This document shows positions 1 through 8,900 of a stretch of 57,449 nucleotides of DNA, piece by piece (the first letter of the stretch is position 1; every line of letters begins with the position of its first letter). A program made the translations under genes and the position numbers. The stretch comes from Gammaproteobacteria bacterium (GTDB lineage: Bacteria > Pseudomonadota > Gammaproteobacteria > Eutrophobiales > Eutrophobiaceae): assembly GCA_022826885.1 (NCBI GenBank), contig JAJDUB010000076.1, positions 77,431-134,879 on the forward strand, read 5' to 3'. Under the pieces are notes generated by a model. It searched no databases. It saw only the letters and a program-made list of their open reading frames with translations, and was not told where the DNA came from.

Positions 1-1
1 A

Positions 2-1300
2 ATACCGGTTGAGCTTAACTGTGCGTCGTCACTGGTCGCAACACATTATGCGTTCGCAGGTCTGCGCCGGGGCGAAGTCGATATGGCCCTGGCCGGAGGA
101 GCAACCGCAATCCTGTCACCGGGAATAACCAGGGAGCTGGCGGACCTGGGGATGTTGTCGCGGCAGGGCCGGTGCAGTACCTTCGATGCCGCCGCGGACG
201 GTTTCGTGCGGGGTGAAGGCTGCGGAATGATTGTCCTGAAGCGGCTTGCCGATGCAGAGGCCGACGGCGACCGCATCTGGGGTGTAATCCGGGGTACTGC
301 GGTGAACCAGAACGGCGCCAGCGCAGGCCCGACCGTGCCGAACGGACCGGCCCAGGAGCGGGTGCTCGAAGCGGCGCTGACGCAGGCCGGAGTAACGCCG
401 GCGGAAGTGGACTACCTGGAAGCCCATGGGGCCGGGTCGGAAATAGGCGACCCGATCGAGGTACAGGCCGCGGCCGCGGTGTACGGCAAGGGGCGCGCGC
501 AGGAACACCCTCTTTTTATCGGATCGGTAAAAACCAACATAGGCCACCTGGAACCCGCTGCCGGAGTAGCCGGCCTGATCAAGACGGTGCTGGCAATGAG
601 CCGGGGCCTGATCCCGAAACAACTTCACTTCGAAAATCCGTCTCCGCACCTGGACTGGGACCGGTTGCCCGTGCGCGTGGCGTCGGAATCGGTGAACTGG
701 CCCGCTCATCCCGGCCGGCCGCCGCGTGCGGGCGTGAGCGCATTCGGGATTTCGGGAACGAACGCGCATGTCGTGGTAGAGGGATACAAAGATACGGACC
801 TGCCTTCCGCAAAGGACAAACCGGGAGAGGACCGGACCCAACTCCTGCCGCTCTCGGGCAGAACCGGCGAAGCGCTCAGGGACCTGGCGCTCCGCTACCT
901 GTCATGGCTGGACGAACGCACCGGGGAAGCCTCACCGGACGGAAGCGTCAACAACGGATTGCTGGCCGACATGGCCTGGACCGCAAGCGTAGGGAGGTCC
1001 CATTTTGCGTACCGCAAGGGCATCGTATTCAACGACGCTGCGTCACTGCGGGAAGGGCTGGAAGCGCTTGCGCAAACGGATACAGCGTCGCTGACACCGG
1101 TTGAACCGTCAGGTGCGGGCCGGCCGGCCGCCAACGGGCCGGAAGCACAGGATGGGGGGGGCGCGTCGGTGGAAATGGTGGCACAGGCTTACGAAGCGGG
1201 CCGGCCGGTTGCCTTTGCCGATCTTTTTGCAGGTGAAAAACGGCGCCGCATCTCGCTGCCGGGCTATCCGTTCCAGCGTCGGCGTTACTGGCTCGAATAA
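2..1300 (+). CDS. Polyketide synthase, C-terminal ketosynthase (5' partial)
   Basis: The reading frame is open from the first bases, so the gene begins outside the window. It encodes the second half of a beta-ketoacyl synthase domain. The active-site cysteine is in NCASSLVA (about base 20), the first histidine in EAHGAGSEIGDPIE, the second in KTNIGHLEPAAG, and the domain closes with SAFGISGTNAHVVVEG. A ketosynthase C-terminal linker follows, ending LPGYPFQRRRYWLE and then a stop. That ending normally joins a ketosynthase or acyltransferase to a dehydratase, and ketosynthases without a cis acyltransferase are typical of trans-AT polyketide synthases. Here the protein simply ends. The active-site surroundings differ from the usual TACSSSL and HGTGT, but the catalytic Cys, His and His remain. 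A split module or a truncated assembly line are both possible. Confidence 0.88.
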   Translation: MPVELNCASSLVATHYAFAGLRRGEVDMALAGGATAILSPGITRELADLGMLSRQGRCSTFDAAADGFVRGEGCGMIVLKRLADAEADGDRIWGVIRGTAVNQNGASAGPTVPNGPAQERVLEAALTQAGVTPAEVDYLEAHGAGSEIGDPIEVQAAAAVYGKGRAQEHPLFIGSVKTNIGHLEPAAGVAGLIKTVLAMSRGLIPKQLHFENPSPHLDWDRLPVRVASESVNWPAHPGRPPRAGVSAFGISGTNAHVVVEGYKDTDLPSAKDKPGEDRTQLLPLSGRTGEALRDLALRYLSWLDERTGEASPDGSVNNGLLADMAWTASVGRSHFAYRKGIVFNDAASLREGLEALAQTDTASLTPVEPSGAGRPAANGPEAQDGGGASVEMVAQAYEAGRPVAFADLFAGEKRRRISLPGYPFQRRRYWLE

Positions 1301-1311
1301 CCGGACAGGCA

Positions 1312-2649
1312 GTGACAGACAGCCGGACAGGAGGCCAGACGGACATCCGTTACCAGCCCGATGAAAATCCCCCCATACCACTTGTCATAAGCCTGGGTCT
1401 GCAACTTGCGGGGCTCAATATCGCCGCGGTGATGCTGATCCCCACGGTCATCGTGCGCGCCGCGGGCGAAACCGAAGCCTACCTGTCCTGGGCCGTACTG
1501 ACCACAGTCATGATCTGCGGCATAACCACGATACTGCAGGCCCTGCGGTTCGGCCGTGTCGGCGCAGGTCATGTCATCGTCATGTGCGCTTCTGCGACAT
1601 TCGTTCCCGTGTGCATCATGGCGCTCAGCGAAGGAGGTCCGGCCATGATGGCTACCCTGGTCGTTATTGCGTCCCTGGTCCCGCCGGCGCTGTCCTGGCA
1701 ACTCCCGCTGTTCCGGCGCATCCTGACACCCACCGTCTCGGGGACGATCATCATGCTGATACCCGTGACGATACTGCCGGTCGTTACCCAACTCCTCGGC
1801 AGTGGCGCTGAAGGCGGCGCCGCACCCGGTTCTGCGCTGAGTTTTTTCGCCACGGCGCTGATCATCTGCGCCATCGCGCTGAAGGCGCCTGCAAGGATGC
1901 GCGTGTGGGCGACGGTTATCGGCGTCGCGACCGGCTCAATAATCGCCGCAACGTTCGGCCTGTACGACATGGGCCGCGTTGCCGGCGCTGCCTGGATCGA
2001 TATTCCCGAGAACCGCTGGCCGGGCTATGATCTCGATTTCGGACCGGCTTTCTGGACACTGCTCCCTTCATTCCTGCTGGTGGCCCTGGTGGCCGGTATC
2101 CGCACCATGAGCAGCGCCATTGCTATCCAGCGCGTGTCGTGGAGGGATGAGCGACCCGTAGATTTCAGCGCCGTACAGGGCGCCATGAACGTGGATGGCG
2201 TAGGCAACATGCTGTCCGGGTTGACGGGCACAGTCCCGGGATCGGCCATAACGACCAGCGTCTCAATGACCGAGCTCAGCGGGGTGGCGGCCCGCAGTGT
2301 CGGTATCGCCACCGGGGCGGCCTTTATCATCCTGGCATTCCTGCCCAAAGCAGTTGCCGTGGTCCTGGCGATACCGGATTCCGTGTTCGCAGGCTACCTG
2401 TTCATCATGCTGGCGCTGCTGTTCATGATAGGCATGAAGATGATCATCGAGGGCGGTATGGACCTGCACAAGGGGACGATTGTCGGTCTTGCCTTCATTA
2501 CCGGCATCGGCTGCCAGTACGGCCTGATATACCCGGATTACCTCGATGAATTTGCCGGCGGCCTGCTGCGCAACGGCATGAATGCCGGCGCTCTCATCAT
2601 CATCCTCATGACCCTGTTCCTGGAACTGACGAAATCACGAGTCAAATAA
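1312..2649 (+). CDS. NCS2-family nucleobase (xanthine/uracil-type) permease
   Basis: A 445-residue inner-membrane protein made almost entirely of hydrophobic segments (roughly 12-14). The order of segments and glycine-rich stretches such as FGRVGAGHVIVMCASATF match the NCS2 (UraA/XanQ) nucleobase carriers, which import uracil, xanthine or urate with protons. The likely start is GTG, 12 bases after the polyketide synthase stop, so the two could share a transcript although their functions are unrelated. The substrate cannot be read from the sequence. Purine-breakdown genes (uraD, allantoinase, allantoicase) further along the window make a purine substrate reasonable, but this is inference. Confidence 0.8.
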   Translation: MTDSRTGGQTDIRYQPDENPPIPLVISLGLQLAGLNIAAVMLIPTVIVRAAGETEAYLSWAVLTTVMICGITTILQALRFGRVGAGHVIVMCASATFVPVCIMALSEGGPAMMATLVVIASLVPPALSWQLPLFRRILTPTVSGTIIMLIPVTILPVVTQLLGSGAEGGAAPGSALSFFATALIICAIALKAPARMRVWATVIGVATGSIIAATFGLYDMGRVAGAAWIDIPENRWPGYDLDFGPAFWTLLPSFLLVALVAGIRTMSSAIAIQRVSWRDERPVDFSAVQGAMNVDGVGNMLSGLTGTVPGSAITTSVSMTELSGVAARSVGIATGAAFIILAFLPKAVAVVLAIPDSVFAGYLFIMLALLFMIGMKMIIEGGMDLHKGTIVGLAFITGIGCQYGLIYPDYLDEFAGGLLRNGMNAGALIIILMTLFLELTKSRVK

Positions 2650-2650
2650 T

Positions 2651-2795
2651 TTATCCGCAGATTACGCAGATTAGCGCAGATTATTTTTTGATTTATGAAT
2701 TAAGAAAATTCCGGTTTAAAAAAACCATGCAGTTTCTTCATAACAAAATAACTTTCATTTATCTGCGTTAATCTGCGTAATCTGCGGATTAATAA
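2651..2795. repeat. MITE-like inverted-repeat element, copy A
   Basis: The ends are near-perfect inverted repeats of about 33 bases, each built from tandem CGCAGATTA-type units (left end TTATCCGCAGATTACGCAGA). The AT-rich centre contains GGTTTAAAAAAACC. The right end covers the stop codon of the RND gene at 2789-2791. The centre resembles, in reverse complement, that of copy C at 12069-12198, so this is a mobile or formerly mobile element and not just a terminator. No transposase is present. Confidence 0.8.
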
Positions 2796-5700
2796 TTTGC
2801 AGATCGTCTCAACCGTTCCCTGACCTGGAGCGTGAGTGACAGCAGGGTCGGCATGAAGGTCAGCGTGATCAGCGTCGAGAACAGCAGGCCGAACATCACG
2901 ATAACCCCCAGGCCGCGATACAACTCGGTGCCCGCGCCGGGATTGAACACCAGGGGCGACAGGCCGAAGATGGTCGTGATGCTGGATATCATGATCGGCC
3001 TGAGCCGGGCCCGTGTGCTCTCCAGCACCGCGTCAACCGACCCCATCCCACCGGTCTTGATGTTGCGCATGGTCCGGTCGATGATCAGGATCGGGCTGTT
3101 CACCACCGTGCCGATAAGGATCAGGAAACCGAGCATGGTGATCACGTCAAAGGACTGGTGTACGTTATCGAGTCCCAGCAACGACAGGTTGCCTCCTGCC
3201 GCGTTCAGCAGCCACAGGCCGAACAACCCCCCGCCTATACCGACGGGAACGGTGGTCATCACCAGCAGCGGATAGCCCCAGTGGGAGAAGATGGCCACCA
3301 GCAACAGGTAGGAAATGAACACGGCAATAATGAAATTCCCTTTCAGGGCATCCCGGGTATCTTCGAGCTGGTCGCTGGCCCCGGTGATGCGCATGCTGAT
3401 GTCGTCCCCGATTTCACCGCTCGCCTTCAGTTCGTCGATAATGCCGCGCCGGACCATGTCCACCCCCTGTTCCAGCGGGATGTCCCGGGGCGGGACGATG
3501 CCCAGGGTGATGGTCCTCTCGCTGTCCACCCGGCGGATGGTTTCGGTATTCACGGTCTGCCGCACCTGCGCCACCGCGCTGAGCGGCACCGCGCCGCCCC
3601 GGGGTGAGTACAGCATGATGTCGTCCACGTCCTCCGGTTGCGAGATGGTGCCCCGGGTGGAGTACAGGAACATGTCGATCTTCTCATCACCCAGGAAGAA
3701 CTCATCCACGAACGCGCCGTCCGAGAAGGCCCAGACGGCATAGCCCAGGTCGCCGGCGCCAATACCCAATTCACCGGCCCGTTCCCAGTCAGGGAGTATC
3801 TCCACCAGCGGTTGTCCTATGGTCAGGCCGGGGGGTTGGGCGCGGATCTGCGGGTTCTCAAACACCGACCGTGCCTGGACGAAAGCCTTGAGGCCGGCGT
3901 CGAACAGGGACACCAGGTCGGCGCCGCTCAACTCCAGGTTGATGCTCCTGGAACCGCCCCTGTTGCCGGAAAAAAGCGAGCCCCGGGAGGCAAACGCATG
4001 TATGCCCGGGATCTCCCGGATCTTCCCCATCACGATGTCGAGCATATCGTCAACCTGGTCCGGGGAGGTCGCCTCCGGGATGAGCACGCTGCGGGAGGAA
4101 GTTACATAGCCGATCATATAATTCAGGCCTGGCAGTTCGGATTCTCCCCTGGCAAACCTGTCCGGGTCATGCCCGACATACGGCACCAGGAAGTCGTCCA
4201 CACCCTTGTGGATCGCGTGCATCTCATCGATGTTGTAGCCCGGCGGCGCAAACAAGCGAACGAATATCTTCTGCTCCTCCCCTTCCGGCAGGTATTCCGC
4301 CTTGGGGATGGAGGCAAAGATGAGCGCCGTGATGCTGCCCACCAGGGCCACCAGGCCCAGCCGGCGCGTGATTCCCTTCATCAACCAGTGCACGGACCGG
4401 ATAAGCATCTCGCCGATCCGTTGTCCCGCAGCATACAACCCGGCGGCGGCCACGGGGTCAGCGCTCTTCAGCGAGAGAAACCGGCTGCAAAGGGTCGGCA
4501 CCACCAGGGTCGCGACCAGCAGGGACATCAGGATGGACGCGGAGATGGCGACGGCGATATCGGAATATAACTGCCCGGCCTCTTCCTTGATGAAAATGAT
4601 CGGGATAAACACGAACACCGTGGTCAGCGTGGATGCCAGCAGCGCAGGCCACACCTCTGCCACCCCGTCCAGCGCCGCGCGCCGGCGATCCTTACCGGCT
4701 GTCCGGTGCCGGTAGATGTTCTCCAGCACGACGATGCTGTTGTCCAGCGTCATGCCGATGGCAAAGGCGACCCCCGCCAGGGAGATCACGTTGATGGTGC
4801 GCCCGCTGACGAGCAGCCCCAGGAAGGCCGCAAGGGTACAGACGGGAATGCCCAGCGCACCGATGAGGGTGGCGGAGGGGGTTCTGAGGAACAGGTACAG
4901 TACAAGGGTGGCGAGCAAAGCGCCGATAACCAGGTTATTACGCACGTTGGCCACGGAGTCGATGATGTATTGCACATCGTCGAAGGTGTACTCCATGCGC
5001 ATGCCCCGCTCCTGCAACAGGCCGTTGTTCAGTTCTTCGACTTTTTCCAGGACCCGGTCCTCGACTTCCACCACGTTGGCGCCGATCTGCCGGTTTACCC
5101 CCAGGCTCACGGTCTGTACCCCGTGCGAGTAGAAGTAGGTATCGATTTCGAACGTGGAGAGTTCTACGTGCCCCAGATCGCGCAAACGGACGAACGCGCC
5201 GTCACGGCGCGCCACCACCATGTTTTCCATGTCTTCGGCGGTTTCAAAACGCCCTATCGTCCTGATCAGGTATCGGCGCTTGCCGCTGTCCAGATCACCG
5301 CCGGATACGTCCCGGTTGCGTGCGCGGATGGCGCTGCGCACCTCGGACAGTGTGATCCGGCGTTCTACCAGCTTCACGGGGTCCACAAATATCTTGACCT
5401 GCCGCTCCGCCCCGCCAAACATGGTGACTTCCGAGACGCCCGGGACCCGTTCAAGCTGCACGCGTACGTTATCTTCCACGAAATCACGCATTTCCGTCAT
5501 GTTCACGTCCTGCGGATTACCGGGCAGGGGCCGCGTGGAGAAGAACAGGAACGGATTCTCCGCGGAGTTGGCGACGAGCCGGGGTTCATCGACGTTTTCC
5601 GGGTATCCGGGTACCTGGGTCAGGGCGTTGTTCACCCGTATCAGGACCTCGTTGACGTCAGTGCCGTAAGGAAACTCCAGATCGATCTCACCCAGGCCGG

Positions 5701-5950
5701 TCTCCGCCCGGGAGATCATGCGGTCCAGCCCCGGAATCCGGCGCAGGTATTCCTCCTGTTCGACGATGATCTCCTTTTCCACGTCCTGGGGCGTGGCGCC
5801 GGGCCACTTGGTGATCACGGTCACTACCCGGACGTCGAGATCGGGGATCATCTGTATGGGCACGCGAAAAACGGCGAGGATGCCGAACAGGCAGATGATC
5901 AGCACCGCCACCGCGACGATCAGCGGCTTCTCTATGGCAAACCTGAACAT
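2789..5950 (-). CDS. RND efflux transporter, inner-membrane pump (1)
   Basis: A 1053-residue resistance-nodulation-division pump with an N-terminal membrane helix (starts MFRFAIEKPLI), two large periplasmic regions and the usual 12 membrane segments. The transmembrane-4 motif reads GMTLDNSIVVLENIYRH: the first proton-relay aspartate is at about residue 403, while the second, present in AcrB-type pumps, is Asn. Segment 10 has GTVVNSPILIIDRTMR. It is closely similar over its whole length to the pump at 8874-12062. It follows the acyl-CoA dehydrogenase gene after 2 bases, so they are probably co-transcribed, but it has no adaptor of its own. The last codons and stop lie in repeat copy A. Substrate unknown. 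Confidence 0.93.
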   Translation of the reverse strand: MFRFAIEKPLIVAVAVLIICLFGILAVFRVPIQMIPDLDVRVVTVITKWPGATPQDVEKEIIVEQEEYLRRIPGLDRMISRAETGLGEIDLEFPYGTDVNEVLIRVNNALTQVPGYPENVDEPRLVANSAENPFLFFSTRPLPGNPQDVNMTEMRDFVEDNVRVQLERVPGVSEVTMFGGAERQVKIFVDPVKLVERRITLSEVRSAIRARNRDVSGGDLDSGKRRYLIRTIGRFETAEDMENMVVARRDGAFVRLRDLGHVELSTFEIDTYFYSHGVQTVSLGVNRQIGANVVEVEDRVLEKVEELNNGLLQERGMRMEYTFDDVQYIIDSVANVRNNLVIGALLATLVLYLFLRTPSATLIGALGIPVCTLAAFLGLLVSGRTINVISLAGVAFAIGMTLDNSIVVLENIYRHRTAGKDRRRAALDGVAEVWPALLASTLTTVFVFIPIIFIKEEAGQLYSDIAVAISASILMSLLVATLVVPTLCSRFLSLKSADPVAAAGLYAAGQRIGEMLIRSVHWLMKGITRRLGLVALVGSITALIFASIPKAEYLPEGEEQKIFVRLFAPPGYNIDEMHAIHKGVDDFLVPYVGHDPDRFARGESELPGLNYMIGYVTSSRSVLIPEATSPDQVDDMLDIVMGKIREIPGIHAFASRGSLFSGNRGGSRSINLELSGADLVSLFDAGLKAFVQARSVFENPQIRAQPPGLTIGQPLVEILPDWERAGELGIGAGDLGYAVWAFSDGAFVDEFFLGDEKIDMFLYSTRGTISQPEDVDDIMLYSPRGGAVPLSAVAQVRQTVNTETIRRVDSERTITLGIVPPRDIPLEQGVDMVRRGIIDELKASGEIGDDISMRITGASDQLEDTRDALKGNFIIAVFISYLLLVAIFSHWGYPLLVMTTVPVGIGGGLFGLWLLNAAGGNLSLLGLDNVHQSFDVITMLGFLILIGTVVNSPILIIDRTMRNIKTGGMGSVDAVLESTRARLRPIMISSITTIFGLSPLVFNPGAGTELYRGLGVIVMFGLLFSTLITLTFMPTLLSLTLQVRERLRRSANY

Positions 5951-5952
5951 GG

Positions 5953-7116
5953 TTATTGTCCGGCCTTTCCCAGGATGTGGTCGGAAACAATGCGCAGTTG
6001 AATTTCCGAAGTGCCTTCAAAGATTTTTGTCAGGCGGGCGTCCCGCCAGTAGCGTTCCGCGGCAAAGTGGGTGGTGTAACCCGCCCCGCCGTGGATCTGC
6101 AGGGCCTCGCTGGTCACGCGTTCGGCCATCTCCCCGGCATAATATTTCACCATCGCAGCCTCCTGGTCGCAGCGTTTGCCGCTGTCGATGGCGTCACAGA
6201 CGTAATACATCAGTTGCTGCGCCGCCTCTATCTCTATTTTCATTTTTGCCAGTTTGAAGCGGATGGCCTGGAAATCGGCTATGGGCCGGTTGAACTGCTC
6301 TCGCTCCTGCGCGTAGGCCAGCGCGTCTTCATAAGCCCCCTGCGCTACCCCGATGGCGCGGGCCGCGGTATGGGCCCGGCCGGTTTCAAGCTCCCTGGAG
6401 ATGATATAAAAACCCCGGCCCTCGGCGCCGATGATAGCATCGAGAGGAACCCGCGCATCGTCGAAAGCCAGTTCCCAGGTCTTCCAGCCGTAATAACCGA
6501 TCTTCGGGATGGGACTGCCGCTGACTCCCGGGGGCAGTTCGCCGCGGGGTTTTTCGACCAGGAATGCGCTCAGTCCACGGTGTCTGCGCTCAGGATCGAC
6601 CTCCTGGCCGGTACGCGCCAGGACGATGAGGTAATCGGCCCCGTCAGCGAAGGTGCACCAGTACTTGCTGCCGGTGATCGACCAGTGCTCGCCCTTTTTT
6701 ACCGCCCGGGTGGAGATATTGCCGACGTCCGATCCGGCATTGGGTTCGGACATGGCGAGCGCGCCGAGAAATTCACCCCTGGCCGCCCTGGTAAGGTATT
6801 TTTTCCTGCGTTCCTCGCTGAGTTCACCGGATCCCATCAGGATGTTGCCGGAACGAATGATGCTGCCCACGCTCATCCATGCCCTGGACAGTTCCTGGCT
6901 GACCAGGCAGTATTCGAAGCACCCCAGTCCCATGCCGCCGTACTTCTCCGGGATCATGATGCCGAAATAGCCCAGTTCCGCGAGTTTTTCCATCAACTCC
7001 GGGGGAATGTCCCCCTTCTCCGGGTCGAGCCTGTTCGCCACGGGCAGCACTTCCTTCAGGGCAAACTCCCGGGCCGCGTCCCGCAGCATGATCCGTTCTT
7101 CAGTCAGGTAACCCAT
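5953..7116 (-). CDS. Acyl-CoA dehydrogenase family protein
   Basis: A 387-residue FAD enzyme of the acyl-CoA dehydrogenase fold: N-terminal helical domain (LAELGYFGIMIPEKYGGMGL), middle beta domain (AMSEPNAGSDVGNISTRA and GSKYWCTFADGADYLIV), and C-terminal helical domain with QIHGGAGY and the segment IFEGTSEIQ near the end. Such enzymes oxidise an acyl-CoA to the trans-2-enoyl-CoA. Length is typical (about 380-390). It lies 9 bases downstream of the nitroreductase gene and 2 bases upstream of RND pump 1, suggesting one transcript. The acyl substrate cannot be assigned. Confidence 0.9.
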   Translation of the reverse strand: MGYLTEERIMLRDAAREFALKEVLPVANRLDPEKGDIPPELMEKLAELGYFGIMIPEKYGGMGLGCFEYCLVSQELSRAWMSVGSIIRSGNILMGSGELSEERRKKYLTRAARGEFLGALAMSEPNAGSDVGNISTRAVKKGEHWSITGSKYWCTFADGADYLIVLARTGQEVDPERRHRGLSAFLVEKPRGELPPGVSGSPIPKIGYYGWKTWELAFDDARVPLDAIIGAEGRGFYIISRELETGRAHTAARAIGVAQGAYEDALAYAQEREQFNRPIADFQAIRFKLAKMKIEIEAAQQLMYYVCDAIDSGKRCDQEAAMVKYYAGEMAERVTSEALQIHGGAGYTTHFAAERYWRDARLTKIFEGTSEIQLRIVSDHILGKAGQ

Positions 7117-7125
7117 TGCGCCGGT

Positions 7126-7674
7126 TCAGGGGAGTTGGCTCAGGATCTGATCCAGGGGCGGGCGTTGCGCCGCCGGGACTTCAGCCGGGAAGCCGTACCA
7201 GAATAATCCCACTAACTCCTCCAGGCCGGGATCCGCTCCGATGATGCGATAGAACTCCCCGGTCCTGGTCACTACGCCGGTGGTCCACTTGACCCCGATA
7301 CCCTCATCCCACAACAGCAGCATCAGGTTCTGCGCGGTGCAGCAACAGGAGGCATAGTTTTCCTGCATGGTGACCGCATCATCCGATTTCAGGCAGGTCA
7401 GCGCCAGCCAGCCGGGCACTTCCCGCCAGCGCCTGAGCTTGATCTCCGCCGCCCGCTCCCCCTGTTTCTCATTGACAAGCTGTGCGTTCAGCAGGCAGAT
7501 GCGTTCCTTGCTCCGCTCACCCAGCAGGTAGAAGCGCCAGGGTTGCGTCAGGTGGTGGTTCGGCGCCCAGACGGCCTGTTCCATGGCCGCACGCACTACG
7601 GCTTCATCCGGCAGGGTGCCCGGCTTGAACTGATGTATGGTGCGCCGGCTTGTGACGAGGTCTTTGATATCCAT
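7126..7674 (-). CDS. Nitroreductase-family FMN oxidoreductase
   Basis: A 182-residue protein that starts with the family pattern LVTSRRTIHQFKPGTLPDE (FMN phosphate-binding Arg/Ser residues) and contains WAPNHHLTQPWRFYLL, then ENYASCCCTAQNLMLLLWDEGIGVKWTTG near the dimer and flavin site. The family reduces nitroaromatics, quinones or enones with NAD(P)H, and many members are only known as generic flavin reductases. It lies 21 bases after hemW. The size is on the short side of the family but complete. The true substrate is unknown. Confidence 0.85.
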   Translation of the reverse strand: MDIKDLVTSRRTIHQFKPGTLPDEAVVRAAMEQAVWAPNHHLTQPWRFYLLGERSKERICLLNAQLVNEKQGERAAEIKLRRWREVPGWLALTCLKSDDAVTMQENYASCCCTAQNLMLLLWDEGIGVKWTTGVVTRTGEFYRIIGADPGLEELVGLFWYGFPAEVPAAQRPPLDQILSQLP

Positions 7675-7695
7675 TCGCGAACAGGGTTTTATTGC

Positions 7696-8835
7696 TCAAG
7701 TCATGAAGTATTGTAACAAGTCGTTCAGGTAGCGGGCGCCTTTTTTGGTCGCCTTGAGCAATCCCGGTTCGTGTTCCAGCAGGCCGTCCGCCCTGGCGGC
7801 GTCGACTTGCGCCTGCACGCGCGCCGGCGCCAGGCCGGTCCTTGCGCTGAACCGGGACAGCGGCACGCCGTTTTTCAGGCGCAGCACATTCAGCATGAAT
7901 TCCAGGATGAGGTCCTGCTCGCCCAGCGTCCTCTGTGCGGCTATGGCCGCATCCGAACCGGCGGCGCGCATATAACTCTGCGGCACGCGCAGGCGCGACT
8001 GCCTGGTTATCGCCCCGTTGGTAATCTTGCCGTGGGCGCCGGCGCCGACTCCGAGATAATCGCCGAATTCCCAGTAGTTCAGGTTGTGCCGGCATTCACT
8101 GCCCGGCCTCGACCAGGCGGACACCTCGTATTGCCGGTAGCCCTGCCCCGCCAGGTAGTCCGCGCCGCGGGTTTGCATCTCCCATGTGATGTCGTCGCCG
8201 GGCAGCGGCGGCGGTTTTGCATGGAAAACGGTATTGGGTTCGATGGTGAGCTGGTACCAGGAGATGTGTGCCGGTTCGAGGCTGACGGCAGTGGCCAGGT
8301 CTGCCAGGGCGCCTTGCGCGGTCTGGCCGGGCAGCCCGTACATGAGGTCGATATTGATATCGGCAAACCCTGCAGCGGCAGCCGCCGTAACCGCAGCCCG
8401 GGCTTCGCCGGCGTCGTGAATCCTGCCGATGGCCGCGAGCCTGGCGTCATTGAAACTTTGCGCGCCGATGGATAACCGGTTTACGCCCAGGTTGCGGTAT
8501 CCGGCAAAGCGTCCGTTATCCGAGGCGCCGGGGTTCGCCTCCAGGGTAATCTCGGTACCGGCGGGAAGCCCGCATACGGCATCGACCGCCTCCAGGATCG
8601 CGCCGATGCCTTGCGCCGACATGAGGCTGGGCGTGCCGCCGCCAAGGAAGACAGACTCAAGCTTCCTCCCCCGGAACAGGTCGGCGCTGAATTTAAGGTC
8701 ACGCACCACGGCATCCACGTATTCCCGTTCCGGGAAGGAACCGTCTTTTATTTCATGGGAATTGAAATCACAGTAAGGACATTTCCTTACACACCAGGGC
8801 AGGTGTACATACAACGACAGGGGTATGTTATTCAT
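7696..8835 (-). CDS. hemW: HemW, radical SAM heme chaperone
   Basis: A 379-residue protein with the radical SAM cluster motif CVRKCPYC near the N-terminus (LSLYVHLPWCVRKCPYCDFN), FLGGGTPSLM, EANPG, LSIGAQSFND and the HemN-type C-terminal domain (NYWEFGDYLGVGAGAHGK). HemW, long annotated as oxygen-independent coproporphyrinogen oxidase, binds heme and lacks the extra cysteine that follows the cluster motif in HemN. In many gammaproteobacteria hemW directly follows rdgB. Here rdgB lies on the same strand but about 4.5 kb upstream, separated by an RND adaptor and pump. Confidence 0.92.
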   Translation of the reverse strand: MNNIPLSLYVHLPWCVRKCPYCDFNSHEIKDGSFPEREYVDAVVRDLKFSADLFRGRKLESVFLGGGTPSLMSAQGIGAILEAVDAVCGLPAGTEITLEANPGASDNGRFAGYRNLGVNRLSIGAQSFNDARLAAIGRIHDAGEARAAVTAAAAAGFADINIDLMYGLPGQTAQGALADLATAVSLEPAHISWYQLTIEPNTVFHAKPPPLPGDDITWEMQTRGADYLAGQGYRQYEVSAWSRPGSECRHNLNYWEFGDYLGVGAGAHGKITNGAITRQSRLRVPQSYMRAAGSDAAIAAQRTLGEQDLILEFMLNVLRLKNGVPLSRFSARTGLAPARVQAQVDAARADGLLEHEPGLLKATKKGARYLNDLLQYFMT

Positions 8836-8840
8836 AGGGT

Positions 8841-8900
8841 TTATCCGCAGATGACGCAGATGAATTATCTGCGCTAATCTGCTGCTTGTGCTGCGGATAA
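8841..8900. repeat. MITE-like inverted-repeat element, copy B (short)
   Basis: Bounded by TTATCCGCAG and CTGCGGATAA (10-base perfect inverted repeat) with internal CGCAGATG and ATCTGCGCTAATCTGC units like copies A and C, but without their AT-rich centre. It looks like an internally deleted copy. It lies just before the hemW start and includes the stop codon of RND pump 2 (8874-8876), so the last residues of that pump (SAAQAAD) are encoded by the repeat. Confidence 0.75.
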
